A stretch of 64,000 bases of DNA from Chloroflexi bacterium 54-19 (GCA_001898225.1 MKTJ01000037.1:1-64000), one strand, 5' to 3'. Numbered from the stretch's first letter, positions 25,348-33,850 are shown. Notes: generated from the sequence alone by a model not told the origin. Translations and numbers: made by a program.

Positions 25348-25797
25348 ATGACCATCATCAAGGAAAAAATGTTTGCCTATATCACGAACGGAGGGCGGTT
25401 GCTGGTGTTCAGCCACCCGCTGTCACCGGAAGCGGGTATCCAGGTCCCGGCGGGTTCGCTAAAACCGGGTGAAGACCCCGCCGAAGGGGTTATGCGAGAA
25501 GCTTTCGAGGAAACCGGACTAAGCGGGCTTGAAATGGCCGGCTACCTGGGAGAGCAAAACCTGGATAGGACTCCTTACGGTGCCAGAGACGAGATTCATC
25601 ACCGCCGTTTTTATCACCTGGTCTGTCCCGGCAATCCCCCGGAAACCTGGCGGCATTACGAAACCGACCCCTCCGACGGCAGTCCCGGCCCGATTCCTTT
25701 TGACTTCTTCTGGGTTAAATTTCCAGAAGAAGTGCCGCCCCTTATCGCTGAACACGACTTCATGCTTGTCAAATTAAAGGAGTCTATGGATTCATAG
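25348..25797 (+). CDS. Nudix hydrolase
   Basis: Pyrophosphohydrolase of 149 aa. The Nudix box GSLKPGEDPAEGVMREAFEE runs from residue 36 and holds the metal-binding REAFEETGL. The family cleaves nucleoside diphosphates linked to other groups; the substrate cannot be assigned. It starts 21 bp after the HEAT-repeat gene, yet its base composition is GC-rich like the rest of the window. Confidence 0.88.
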   Translation: MTIIKEKMFAYITNGGRLLVFSHPLSPEAGIQVPAGSLKPGEDPAEGVMREAFEETGLSGLEMAGYLGEQNLDRTPYGARDEIHHRRFYHLVCPGNPPETWRHYETDPSDGSPGPIPFDFFWVKFPEEVPPLIAEHDFMLVKLKESMDS

Positions 25798-25840
25798 ATG
25801 GATTCGATTAATCATTTTTTAGGCTCTTGAAAAGCATGAA

Positions 25841-25863
25841 ACTATACCCAAAATGTGTATAGT
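25841..25863. repeat. Inverted repeat between Nudix and threonine dehydratase genes
   Basis: ACTATAC (25841–25847) and GTATAGT (25857–25863) are perfect inverted copies around a 9-nt loop in an AT-rich spacer. Role unknown. Confidence 0.35.
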
Positions 25864-25941
25864 GTTGATAACCCCAAGAAGATTTTCAGCCTAAATTTTC
25901 CAGATTCTAAAGTCCCTTCTAATCCTGATTCTTGCCAGTAA

Positions 25942-25972
25942 AAAAGCGGGTTTTATTGTTTTACCCGCTTTT
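25942..25972. terminator. Bidirectional terminator between convergent genes
   Basis: AAAAGCGGGT (25942–25951) and ACCCGCTTTT (25963–25972) form a 10-bp stem. A/T runs on both sides suit both the plus-strand Nudix gene and the minus-strand dehydratase gene. Confidence 0.8.
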
Positions 25973-25997
25973 CAAATATTTACCGGCTTCTTTAGCG

Positions 25998-26066
25998 GGC
26001 ATGCATAATTTTATGAGATTTTCGGTTTACTTATCAGGCATGCATAATTTTTAGAAGCTTTTCGGT
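25998..26066. repeat. Tandem near-duplicate of the dehydratase 3' end
   Basis: On the minus strand the sequence ACCGAAAAGCTTCTAAAAA plus TTATGCATGCC, which encodes the last residues and stop region of the dehydratase, is followed by a degenerate second copy (ACCGAAAATCTCATAAAA plus TTATGCATGCC) about 39 bp further on, outside the gene. Confidence 0.55.
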
Positions 26067-27038
26067 TGCGATGTTACGGCCCGTTATCAGGCTGCATACC
26101 ACCGCGCCCGGTTCGGGCTGCCAGCTTTTACTTAAAAGAGCGGCCAGTCCGACCACCGCCGAACCCTCGGCAATGATGTGTAGTTCATCGACCATAAAGC
26201 GAATAGCCCCGGCGATACTTTCTTCGCTGACCAGCACCATTTCATCCACGTATTGCTGGGCGAGGTCAAAAGTGACCGTGCCCGCTTCCAGGCCCCCGGC
26301 CAGGCCGTCCGCCAGGGTCGGGTATTCCGGGGTAGTGACGAGGTGTCCGGCTGCGATGGCGGCGGTCAGCGCGGTCGAGGCTTCGCTCTGGACCCCGATA
26401 ACCCGGATGGCCGGGTTTACTTCTTTCGCAAACAACGCGACCCCACTTAGAAGCCCACCACCCCCGGCAGGTACCAGCAAGTGTGTCAACTCCGGCAGTT
26501 CGTTCAGGACTTCAAGGGCAAGGGTGCCCTGCCCGGCGATAACTTCCAGGTCATTATAGGCTGAGACGAAAGTCAGGCCCCGCTCCCGTTCGAGCTGGCG
26601 TGCATAACTTTCGGCTTCTTCGTAACCCGCGCCGTGCTGGATTAACTCTACGGGATAGCTTTTCAGGGCTTTGACCTTGGCCGGGGAAGCTTCCAACGGC
26701 ACCACAATTGTTGCCGTAATTCCAAGATGAGTCGCGGCGTAGGCCACGCCCAGGCCGTGATTCCCGGCGGAAGCGGTCACGACATGCGGCTTAGAATCGA
26801 GCCGTTCCTGTAAAGCCAGCAGTTTATTGGCCGCGCCCCGCAACTTGAACGAGCCGGTCCGCTGCAAATTTTCCAGCTTCAACAATATCCCGGCCCCTGT
26901 ATCCTGACTCAAGGTTTTGAGCGGTTCGAGCGGCGTCGGAAAAAGCAGTCCGGCCTGGCGCAGACGCTGAGCCGCCTTGAAAATATCGCTGGCGGTTATT
27001 AAAGGTTTATCCTGGGGCGAGGGAGCAGAATTATTCAT
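26034..27038 (-). CDS. Threonine/serine dehydratase (PLP-dependent, catabolic type)
   Basis: PLP enzyme of 334 aa that deaminates threonine to 2-oxobutanoate or serine to pyruvate. The Schiff-base lysine is K65 in GSFKLRGAANK; the phosphate-binding loop is PAGGGGLLSG at about 190. Length matches TdcB-like enzymes: the C-terminal ACT-like domain of biosynthetic IlvA is absent, so it should not be isoleucine-inhibited. It lies 28 bp downstream of a phosphotransferase gene on the same strand. The ATG has an aggac site upstream. Confidence 0.9.
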   Translation of the reverse strand: MNNSAPSPQDKPLITASDIFKAAQRLRQAGLLFPTPLEPLKTLSQDTGAGILLKLENLQRTGSFKLRGAANKLLALQERLDSKPHVVTASAGNHGLGVAYAATHLGITATIVVPLEASPAKVKALKSYPVELIQHGAGYEEAESYARQLERERGLTFVSAYNDLEVIAGQGTLALEVLNELPELTHLLVPAGGGGLLSGVALFAKEVNPAIRVIGVQSEASTALTAAIAAGHLVTTPEYPTLADGLAGGLEAGTVTFDLAQQYVDEMVLVSEESIAGAIRFMVDELHIIAEGSAVVGLAALLSKSWQPEPGAVVCSLITGRNIATEKLLKIMHA

Positions 27039-27066
27039 TTTCGGTCCTGGTTCTGTTTTTATAATT

Positions 27067-28074
27067 TCAGGCGGTTTCGGCGGCCCATTGGGTCAGGGTA
27101 GCGGCCCATTCGGGTGTAACACTCCGCATTATGGCCCAGTTTGTAAAGGCCAACCCCTCGCTGATACCCGGTTCATCCAGTTCGCGCTCCATATCGCGAG
27201 CGGAAAACCAGCCCATCACGAAACGAATGGCCGGGCCGAGCATGCGGCGTTCCAGGTCGGAAAGTTTGCGCTCCTGCTGGTAGTTGCCGAGCAGAGTCTT
27301 GCAATATTCCTCGTCAAAATCGTAGAGTTCCGGCGGCTGATTCGGTTTGAGAATAATCTCGCTGCTCTGCCAGACACAATTCCAACCCAATACCAGCGCC
27401 AGGTCAAAAATAGCCTGGCCCAACCCGGCATCTTCCCAGTCGAGCATGTAGAGGTGACCATCGGTGCCGCGCAAAAGGTTGCCCTCGTGGACATCGGTAT
27501 GAATCAGACCGTAGGGCAAGGCTTGAAGCTCTTTCATAGGCAGGGAACTCAGGTTCTCGGCCACCTCGGTCGCCTGGCGTTTCCAGTCGGCGCTGGCGGA
27601 AGCGGCCCCGGCCCGGTGAATGGCAGGCATCCATTCTTCCAGCCAGCCAACCTCGACCGGGTAATTTTCGATGGAGTCGGCCATCTGGTGCAGGCGGCCC
27701 AGCAAATGCGCGACCTCGGCCAGGGTTTCCAGGTCCATAAAGGGATTTTCGCCTTCGATAAAATCCTGGACATAGCCCCAACAATTACGCTGCCATTCGA
27801 AGACACGTTCCCCCGCCACTGTAAGCCGCAAATGGGGAGCCGGGAAACCACGCTGGTTCAGGAAAAACAAAGCCCCGGTATCAGCCAAAACACGCTCCTG
27901 AGAGCGGTGGACGGTGCAAAGGCGGACCGTCAGGGCCGAGCCGTCATTCAGGCCGACCCAGAAGACCCGCTGGCCGTCCCGTTCGTGTAAAAGTTCCGGC
28001 TCATCGCTGACCGTAACGGCATAATTTTTTTGCAGCAAAGGCCCTAAAAAACTGCTCGAAATCGTTTCGCTCAT
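27067..28074 (-). CDS. APH/choline-kinase-fold phosphotransferase
   Basis: Aminoglycoside-phosphotransferase-fold kinase of 335 aa. The catalytic loop is LIHTDVHEGNLL, with D and N as base and metal ligand, and the DFG-equivalent is MLDWEDAGLG. An N-terminal lobe with several strands precedes it. The family phosphorylates small hydroxylated molecules (homoserine, choline, methylthioribose, antibiotics, sugars). It could act on an amino alcohol or amino acid, given the threonine dehydratase gene downstream, but that is inference. Confidence 0.85.
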   Translation of the reverse strand: MSETISSSFLGPLLQKNYAVTVSDEPELLHERDGQRVFWVGLNDGSALTVRLCTVHRSQERVLADTGALFFLNQRGFPAPHLRLTVAGERVFEWQRNCWGYVQDFIEGENPFMDLETLAEVAHLLGRLHQMADSIENYPVEVGWLEEWMPAIHRAGAASASADWKRQATEVAENLSSLPMKELQALPYGLIHTDVHEGNLLRGTDGHLYMLDWEDAGLGQAIFDLALVLGWNCVWQSSEIILKPNQPPELYDFDEEYCKTLLGNYQQERKLSDLERRMLGPAIRFVMGWFSARDMERELDEPGISEGLAFTNWAIMRSVTPEWAATLTQWAAETA

Positions 28075-28273
28075 TTTTGTACCGCTATCTCCCTTTTTAC
28101 TTCAGGCTGTCCAGGTGGGCGACCAACCGGGCCGGCCAGCCGGGCATGCATAAAACGGCCTCGTTGTTCTGTTTGGATTATCCTTATTTTTGGTAAACCG
28201 GAAAATATTCCTTTTCGGCAGGGATTTGTTTTTTAGTTCTCAAATTTTATATCCATGCCTAAACGGAATATTT

Positions 28274-29596
28274 TTATAAGGATGAATTTTCGGTCAGGGT
28301 CGGGATAAACTGGGCAAAGCTATCGGTAATTTTCCCGCCAATACGGGTATAACAGCCGCCCCACTCGCCACCAAAGATAAAACTGCCCACACAGGGGAAC
28401 GCCTCGACCAGTTCGACCCCATGCCAATCCTCGTCGGGCATGAGGTGTTCGACCGGGGCAATCTCGATACGCTTCTGAGCCACGAAGGTGCGCCACTCCC
28501 GGCATTGCTGCCAGCCTTCAGGCGTCAGGGTTGCCCCGTTATAGACCTCGGAACCTTCCCGGCCATAAAATTCCTTGACAATAAAGCTGCTGTAATCGAA
28601 ATCGGCGGATAAATCTTCCACCAGGTAGGTTTCGGGCAGGTGCCGGGTGATAACGGCCTGTTCCTCCGGGGTAAAGATTTCGGATTGGCGATGCTGCCAG
28701 ATCCAGGCCATGATAGCCTTGCTCTGGGCGAAAAAACCGCGCAAATTGTTCAAAGACTTGAGCCAGCCGTTGAGAGTCGATTGCAAGAAAGCCGCGAAAA
28801 CCGGCTCAATCGAAAGATTCTCGACCGGGAAAAGGCGGTAGATGGCGTCTACCGGTTGGCCCAGCAGGTAAATCTGGCCCGCCAGCAGGTTGAAATTGGA
28901 AATATCTCCGACCACCACGTCCTGCCCGGATTTTTTTAGAATGTCGGCGTAATAACTGACCTGGGCCAGGTCGGTCAGGTGGCGGCCCTGCACCAGAAGA
29001 CCTATTTTAGGATTCAGGCGCGGCCCTTCCGAGGACGGGACTCCTTCCGGTTCCGGTGCGAAAAAGGCTTCATCGGTCAGGGCCTGGCGCATAGCGTCCT
29101 CTATAGCGGGGTTCAGACGGGCCAGGCGGCCATCCAAACGCTGTAAATAACGCCATTGGCGCTCCTCGACTAAAGTGACCTCCTGGGCGCCGCTCGGCGT
29201 ATCGCTGTTAAATTCCATCAAGCGCCAGACACCCGCCGTATCCAGGGCAAAATCGAACCGGCCCAGTGGCGTCAGGAAAAGGTTGGCCGGTTCGCGGCGC
29301 AAAGCGTGCTCGAGATTTTCAGGCCAGCCGAGCGAACGCAACCGGGCTGAGGGTTCGCGGATAATTTCCCGCATGGCTTTTTCGTAAACGCTGTAAAAGA
29401 CGCGGGTCAGTCCGGCCAGTTCGTGCCGCTCAGCCGGGGATAACACTAACCCGCCAAAGCTGACATAAGGCCGCCCATAAACGTTGCTTTCGAAAAGACC
29501 ATCGTGCAGGGAGGCGTGCTCGTTTAGCAAACGCACGATAGCGCAAAAACGGCGCGGCGAATAGCGCCGGTATAACTGCCCGGCCAGGCTTCTCAT
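28274..29596 (-). CDS. Glutathionylspermidine-synthase-like ATP-grasp amide ligase
   Basis: ATP-grasp enzyme of 440 aa related to the synthetase half of GspS and to E. coli YgiC/YjfC. The pre-ATP-grasp region has WRLMEFNSDTPSGAQE, and the nucleotide site has IVKEFYGREGSEVYNG and the late GGEWGGCYTRIGGKITD. The family joins a carboxylate to an amine using ATP. I start at the ATG at 29596, which overlaps the upstream stop by ATGA; the frame extends to 29665 but would intrude into that gene. It is the last gene of a three-gene operon with an unknown protein and a small lipoprotein. No amidase half is present. Confidence 0.85.
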   Translation of the reverse strand: MRSLAGQLYRRYSPRRFCAIVRLLNEHASLHDGLFESNVYGRPYVSFGGLVLSPAERHELAGLTRVFYSVYEKAMREIIREPSARLRSLGWPENLEHALRREPANLFLTPLGRFDFALDTAGVWRLMEFNSDTPSGAQEVTLVEERQWRYLQRLDGRLARLNPAIEDAMRQALTDEAFFAPEPEGVPSSEGPRLNPKIGLLVQGRHLTDLAQVSYYADILKKSGQDVVVGDISNFNLLAGQIYLLGQPVDAIYRLFPVENLSIEPVFAAFLQSTLNGWLKSLNNLRGFFAQSKAIMAWIWQHRQSEIFTPEEQAVITRHLPETYLVEDLSADFDYSSFIVKEFYGREGSEVYNGATLTPEGWQQCREWRTFVAQKRIEIAPVEHLMPDEDWHGVELVEAFPCVGSFIFGGEWGGCYTRIGGKITDSFAQFIPTLTENSSL

Positions 29597-30369
29597 AGGT
29601 CGTTCCCCTCGGTGCTGTTGGCTCCTTGCAGTTCCGGCTGGCCTTCTGCTTGGCCGGTGAGCCACTCTGGCGGTAAAGCGGCCTGGAAAACATCCAGACC
29701 GGCCCGCGCCGCCGCCCGGTAAAAGCGGTTGACATCGTGGGGCAGTTCATCACCGGCCAGGCGCAAATCTATAAGAGCGGATACACCGCCCGCTTTGAGT
29801 TTTTCAAGAGGGGGGAAAAGATGCTCGCCCGCGTGATAGCGGTTATCAAAAGTCCGCCAGAAGGCTAACTCGCCGGTCGGCTCCGGGCCGGTCCGTTCAC
29901 GTTCAAGCAAAAAGGCGTAGCCCGGTTGGCCCGACCAGGCTTCAACCTGGCTGCCATAGCGAATGATGGCAGGCAGACTATTTTTACCCTCCACCAGGGA
30001 AGCGGGCCGGTAGAGGCCATTAAAAAGCAAGACCGGGGTGATGCCAAGTTTTTGTAAGAAAAAACCTAATCCAACCGAAATACTCCCCGGCAAATCTATT
30101 ATAATGGCAGCCTCCCCACCCTGGACGGCCAGACCCTCGTCGGTTTGAAGAAGCCGCCCGGCCAGAGTTTCGGCGATATTATCCAGGCGGGCCGGGTTCA
30201 GGCGTTCCCGCAGGGCTATTTGAGGTGTTCCGTAAAGCTGGAGGGCAGTAAAAGGCGCAGCCGGGATATACCAGCTCGCCAGTGGTCCCGCCGCGCTTTT
30301 CCAGCGCCGCATCAACCACAACGGGCGAGGATTCCTGGGGCCGGGCCGGGAGACATCTGTCTTTGGCAT
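29593..30369 (-). CDS. Unknown protein of the ATP-grasp operon
   Basis: Protein of 258 aa that I do not recognise. It has no signal peptide or clear membrane helix. A central alternating stretch (AAIIIDLPGSISVGLGFFLQ, then GITPVLLFNGLYRP) suggests an alpha/beta fold with a nucleotide- or phosphate-binding-like loop, and a second such element is ALIDLRLAGDELP. It lies 22 bp after the lipoprotein gene and overlaps the ATP-grasp gene by 4 bp, so all three are likely cotranscribed and coupled. A role as adaptor or second enzyme in modifying the lipoprotein is a guess. The start ATG has an aagg site. Confidence 0.75.
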   Translation of the reverse strand: MPKTDVSRPGPRNPRPLWLMRRWKSAAGPLASWYIPAAPFTALQLYGTPQIALRERLNPARLDNIAETLAGRLLQTDEGLAVQGGEAAIIIDLPGSISVGLGFFLQKLGITPVLLFNGLYRPASLVEGKNSLPAIIRYGSQVEAWSGQPGYAFLLERERTGPEPTGELAFWRTFDNRYHAGEHLFPPLEKLKAGGVSALIDLRLAGDELPHDVNRFYRAAARAGLDVFQAALPPEWLTGQAEGQPELQGANSTEGNDL

Positions 30370-30391
30370 AGGCAGACCTTGTTAAAATGAT

Positions 30392-30796
30392 TTAGGAACC
30401 ACTGCTGCTGTAATAGCGGGTGCCGGAGTACCAGTAAAAAGCCCCGGTTCGGCGGCTCTTGCAATAAGTCTGAGCTGTGCCGGTGCTGGACCCGCTGGTA
30501 AACTGGCTGGAACTGGGCGTCGAGGGCGTCGAGGTAGAATCGCTGGGCGTAGCGATTGGCGGCAGGACCAGGTTTACCGGGGCGTTGGTCGGTGGAGTCG
30601 TGACAATACAATCGTCTTCGTCACCGCACGCGCCCAACAACAACGAAGTTGCCAGCAAAGCCGAAGCCGCTAAACCACCGGCTCCCTTCAAACGCTGGAG
30701 GGCGCTTTTGCCGCCGATTAACTTCTGTTGTTCGGAATAATGTAGGGCCGGTTCGTTCGGGGCGCTCGTTACCGCCTTTAGATTTTCGGTATCCAA
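30392..30796 (-). CDS. Small lipoprotein with Ser/Tyr-rich C-terminus (YgiB-like context)
   Basis: Predicted lipoprotein of 134 aa with a TTG start. An unusually long n-region (about 38 residues) leads into a hydrophobic stretch ending in LLLGAC, whose Cys56 would be lipidated. A short Cys-containing acidic patch (GDEDDC), a Pro/Thr/Ser-rich linker and a basic tail follow: CKSRRTGAFYWYSGTRYY, then SSSGS. E. coli YgiB/YjfM (DUF1190) also have a long n-region, a lipobox, paired cysteines and a basic, Gly/Ser-rich tail, and sit next to YgiC-type ATP-grasp genes. Homology is not certain; the likeness is in layout and context. Confidence 0.6.
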   Translation of the reverse strand: MDTENLKAVTSAPNEPALHYSEQQKLIGGKSALQRLKGAGGLAASALLATSLLLGACGDEDDCIVTTPPTNAPVNLVLPPIATPSDSTSTPSTPSSSQFTSGSSTGTAQTYCKSRRTGAFYWYSGTRYYSSSGS

Positions 30797-30870
30797 CCTG
30801 TCACTCTTTCAGTATGGTCTTCGATTTGCCGGTATTCTGCTCGCTCACGGGCGAGTCCTGGTCGTACATG

Positions 30871-30900
30871 CTATCTATGATAGTATGATCGGCGCTATCA
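30871..30900. promoter_or_regulatory. Palindromic operator overlapping the promoter
   Basis: Three GATAG/CTATC half-sites occupy 30871–30875, 30879–30883 and 30895–30899. Two overlapping inverted repeats result on the minus strand: TGATAG-11 bp-CTATCA and CTATC-ATA-GATAG. They cover the spacer and -10 of the promoter, the position expected for a repressor. Confidence 0.55.
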
Positions 30901-30906
30901 TGTCAA
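30877..30906 (-). promoter_or_regulatory. Promoter of the lipoprotein/ATP-grasp operon
   Basis: On the minus strand a perfect TTGACA (plus 30901–30906) and TATCAT (plus 30877–30882) are 18 bp apart. Transcription would start near 30870, about 75 nt before the TTG start. Confidence 0.7.
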
Positions 30907-31089
30907 TAATACGTTTTCCAATAGCTAAAAGATACATTAATTTTTGACTTTTTTTAGATTCATATCCGGCCCTAATTTTCCTTTCCGGCCTTTTCTCTGT
31001 ATACTATTTTGCACCGGCCTTTCATAATTTATAAATTTTTGATTCTTTGATACAAAAAGACGACGAAGAAGATTGGAGTTAGAGCAGGA

Positions 31090-32172
31090 ATGAGGATTTC
31101 AATTATTGGCCTGGGACTGATCGGTGGTTCGATGGGCCTGGCCCTACGGAACTGGGCCAAAACCGAAGAAGGCCAGTCGGCTAACCTTGAACTGGTCGGT
31201 TTCGATGCCAAGGGTAAACAAAAAGCCCTGGCCGATAAAATGGGTATCTTCCACCGCTATACCAATACACCGATGGACGCCGTTAAAGACGCCGATATAA
31301 TCATCGTGGCGACCCCGGTTATGGCCGTGCGCGATACTTTCGAGGACATTCAAAATCATCTCAAACCGGGCGCGATTGTGACCGATACTTGCAGCACCAA
31401 GCGCCAGGTGATGGCCTGGGCCAAGGAGTTGCTGCCTACCACGGTCAGTTTCGTGGGCGGGCACCCCATGGCCGGTAAGACCGCTTCACTCGAAGAAGCT
31501 GACGCCAATCTTTTCAAGGGCTGCACCTACTGTCTGATGGCCCCGGTCGGCGTCAAAGAGGAAGCCATCGAAACGATAGGGCGGCTGGTCACGATTTTCG
31601 GGGCGAACCCCTACTTCATGGATGCCGCCGAACACGATAGCTATACCGCCGCTATCAGCCATATGCCTTTCCTGGCGGCTGCCGGGTTGGTAAACCTGGT
31701 CGGGACCAGTTCGGGCTGGCGGGAAATGTCGCGTTTAGCCAGCAGCGGTTTCCAGGATACCACTCGCCTGGCCGGTGGTGGGGTCGCCATGCATCTCGAC
31801 ATCTGCCGGACCAACTCCGACTCGATTATCGGCTGGATAGACCGCTACCAGAAACAGTTGAGTGAACTGCGCGAACTGATTGAACAGGCCGGACTCTTTG
31901 ACGAACGGGGCCGTCCCAAACCGGAGTCGCTCTCGGAACCCGCCGGGTTGGAGCAATACCTGAAAGAAGCCGCCGAAACCAGGGAACGCTGGCAGGCCAG
32001 CCGCCAGCAGGTTCAACTCGACGAGCGGTCCGCCGGGGTCGAAATGCCCAGCAATAAGGAACTGCGCTCAAACTATACCCGGATGCTCTTTGGTAGCCTG
32101 TTCACCAGGCGAAAACCGGGCCAGGACGACCCCAATAACCCGCCCGGCTCCAATCCGTCCGACCGGAAATAA
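31090..32172 (+). CDS. tyrA: Prephenate dehydrogenase
   Basis: NAD(P)-dependent dehydrogenase of tyrosine synthesis, 360 aa, converting prephenate (or arogenate) to the hydroxyphenyl product. The N-terminal dinucleotide fold opens with ISIIGLGLIGGSMGLAL (GxGxxG). Family strings VTDTCSTKRQVM and FVGGHPMAGK follow, the latter with the catalytic-region His, and the all-alpha dimerisation domain has SHMPFLAAAGLV. The last ~60 residues are charged and disordered. No other aromatic-pathway gene is adjacent. Confidence 0.92.
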   Translation: MRISIIGLGLIGGSMGLALRNWAKTEEGQSANLELVGFDAKGKQKALADKMGIFHRYTNTPMDAVKDADIIIVATPVMAVRDTFEDIQNHLKPGAIVTDTCSTKRQVMAWAKELLPTTVSFVGGHPMAGKTASLEEADANLFKGCTYCLMAPVGVKEEAIETIGRLVTIFGANPYFMDAAEHDSYTAAISHMPFLAAAGLVNLVGTSSGWREMSRLASSGFQDTTRLAGGGVAMHLDICRTNSDSIIGWIDRYQKQLSELRELIEQAGLFDERGRPKPESLSEPAGLEQYLKEAAETRERWQASRQQVQLDERSAGVEMPSNKELRSNYTRMLFGSLFTRRKPGQDDPNNPPGSNPSDRK

Positions 32173-32213
32173 AAAAACGCATCGTTGCCCAAACGGCATA
32201 ATTCAGACAAACT

Positions 32214-32240
32214 AAAAGGCGAGTTGAGGCTCGCCTTTTT
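32214..32240 (+). terminator. Terminator after tyrA
   Basis: AAAAGGCGAG (32214–32223) and CTCGCCTTTT (32230–32239) form a perfect 10-bp stem with a 6-nt loop and a T-run. Confidence 0.9.
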
Positions 32241-32364
32241 AATTTAGCCTATTACAAGGCTTTGCGCCTGGCACAGACTATGCATTACCCAAACTTCATA
32301 ATTGGAGTGACAACAAAGTCGGGACAATGGTTTGACGCTGTAGTCGGACAGGAATTATGAAATT

Positions 32365-32595
32365 ATGGCAGGGATTAGTTTTTTAGCAACGGTCGGGCTG
32401 AACATTTTTAATCACAACTGGCCGGAAGGCATTGTCAGCCTGGTAGAAATATTTGTAGTTTGTTGCCTGGTAGGCGGGTTTGTCACCTTTGTCCTGTGCC
32501 GGACCCGCCATAGTTACAAACTAAAAGAAACCTCTGATATTAAGGCAACAGACTCCAATCGGTGGGCAACCGATAGAAATAAAGACGCTCGGTAG
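32365..32595 (+). CDS. Small membrane protein (hypothetical)
   Basis: Putative 76-aa protein with two hydrophobic segments (about residues 5–20 and 24–46, GIVSLVEIFVVCCLVGGFVTFVL) and a hydrophilic charged tail. An AGGA site lies 11 nt before the ATG. Its 3' end overlaps the convergent gene at 32540 by 56 bp, which lowers confidence. No family recognised. Confidence 0.4.
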   Translation: MAGISFLATVGLNIFNHNWPEGIVSLVEIFVVCCLVGGFVTFVLCRTRHSYKLKETSDIKATDSNRWATDRNKDAR

Positions 32596-33229
32596 GCTGG
32601 CCGTTCTCGAAATAACGGCCCCGGTCGCTCCGTTTCAAAACCCCGTAGCTGTTCTGGACCTGGATGATCCTTTTGGCCGGTAGATTGAAAATCACCAGCC
32701 CGATGCTGACCGGTTCAAGACTCTCGCGCCGGGTGTCGTCGTCCAGCACCCGTAAGACCGGGTGGCGGGAAAGAGCGGCCCCTCGCAACTGGCGCTGCTT
32801 CTCCAGTAATTCTTCGTAAGTAATTTCAGACTTTTCTTCCTCGGAAACCCTGCTAAATATCCGGCTAATATCCTCTTCTTCTTCGATGAAATCTTCCGAC
32901 TCCCCTGCCGGTTGAGGCGCTTCCGTCAGACCTCCGGTCCCGCCCAGGCCCAGGATTTCACGCAGTTCTCGCTCCAACTGCGGATTCAATTCTCTGGTGG
33001 CGGAGGCTTCATCCTGGGTGGTGTAATGTTCGTCAAAGACGGCCAGGCCGTTAAAAACATATTCTCTCAAACCACTGCTATATCTTGAAGCGGCTTCCAG
33101 GACGGTTGACAGGTCTTCTGGGGCCGGTTTGCGGCTGCATGCAGCTACCAGGGCCTTCAGAGTGTTCCAGGGCGCTATAAAGCTTATGGTGCCCGATTTA
33201 TCTATCAAAGTGTAACGCATTACTGCCAT
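32540..33229 (-). CDS. Hypothetical acidic protein next to the origin
   Basis: Protein of 229 aa that I do not recognise. It has a folded-looking N-terminal half (MRYTLIDKSGTISFIAPWNT…), a strongly acidic linker near residues 108–135 (EDFIEEEEDI), and a C-terminal half with alternating strands (EPVSIGLVIFNLPAKRIIQV). No signal peptide or membrane helix. It is the nearest gene to the DnaA-box cluster on the 3' side of dnaA and is transcribed in the same direction. Any role in replication is only suggested by location. Confidence 0.7.
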   Translation of the reverse strand: MAVMRYTLIDKSGTISFIAPWNTLKALVAACSRKPAPEDLSTVLEAASRYSSGLREYVFNGLAVFDEHYTTQDEASATRELNPQLERELREILGLGGTGGLTEAPQPAGESEDFIEEEEDISRIFSRVSEEEKSEITYEELLEKQRQLRGAALSRHPVLRVLDDDTRRESLEPVSIGLVIFNLPAKRIIQVQNSYGVLKRSDRGRYFENGQPTERLYFYRLPTDWSLLP

Positions 33230-33723
33230 AGGTATTTCTTTCTAGTAGCCAGTGGCCGGTGGTCGACGGCCTGGTGCTGTTATATTGTGAGGAGCCCTGA
33301 CCACTTTACTGGCAACTCATTGCATAGTTTGGTTTTTCTTTTCCAGGTCTTTTATTTTAACAAAGTTTCCCTCATTTGGTTGTACACAAATTTCTTTCTA
33401 CATGAATCATATTATATTTATATATATTTTTAGAGTTATTAGTAATAGGGCGCGTGGATTTGTGGAAATGGGTCTATTTTGAGGCTGAATCGCTCTTTTT
33501 TCATAAACATGTTGTGTGGAGAACGGCGTGGAAAAGGCGAAAAACTTTCCACAGCTTTTTGAGCTCGATTATCCAGCCGGCTTTTCCAGGCGACTATTTC
33601 CACGATTCGGACAACTTTTCCAAAACCATGATTCACAAAAGGGGATAAAATGAGTCGCCTATACCGGTTCTTTACACAAAGCTTCCTGGGTTTTCGTATA
33701 AGTTATACATAAGAAACCCTGGT

Positions 33724-33850
33724 TTATCCGCAACCTTACCCCTAGATTCCTTACTTTATCCTCAACTTTATCCATAGATTCATAGAAGATAAGCACCATC
33801 TTTTCTACAAATTTTAGGTCTTATCCACCATTTTACATGGTTTATCCACA
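33724..33850. other. DnaA-box cluster (candidate oriC, right part)
   Basis: Same-orientation boxes: TTATCCGCA 33724–33732, TTATCCTCA 33756–33764, TTATCCATA 33768–33776, TTATCCACC 33821–33829 and the perfect TTATCCACA 33842–33850. Four differ from the E. coli consensus by one base or two, and the last matches fully. The AT-rich tract lies about 270 bp away. Confidence 0.75.

Noticed and set aside
26977..27990. 337-codon plus-strand frame opposite the phosphotransferase gene
   Set aside because: The minus-strand frame has the HTDVHEGN kinase loop; the plus frame has no motif.
33454..33648. 64-codon plus-strand frame in the origin region
   Set aside because: Chance frame in the AT-rich spacer with box-like repeats; no coding character.
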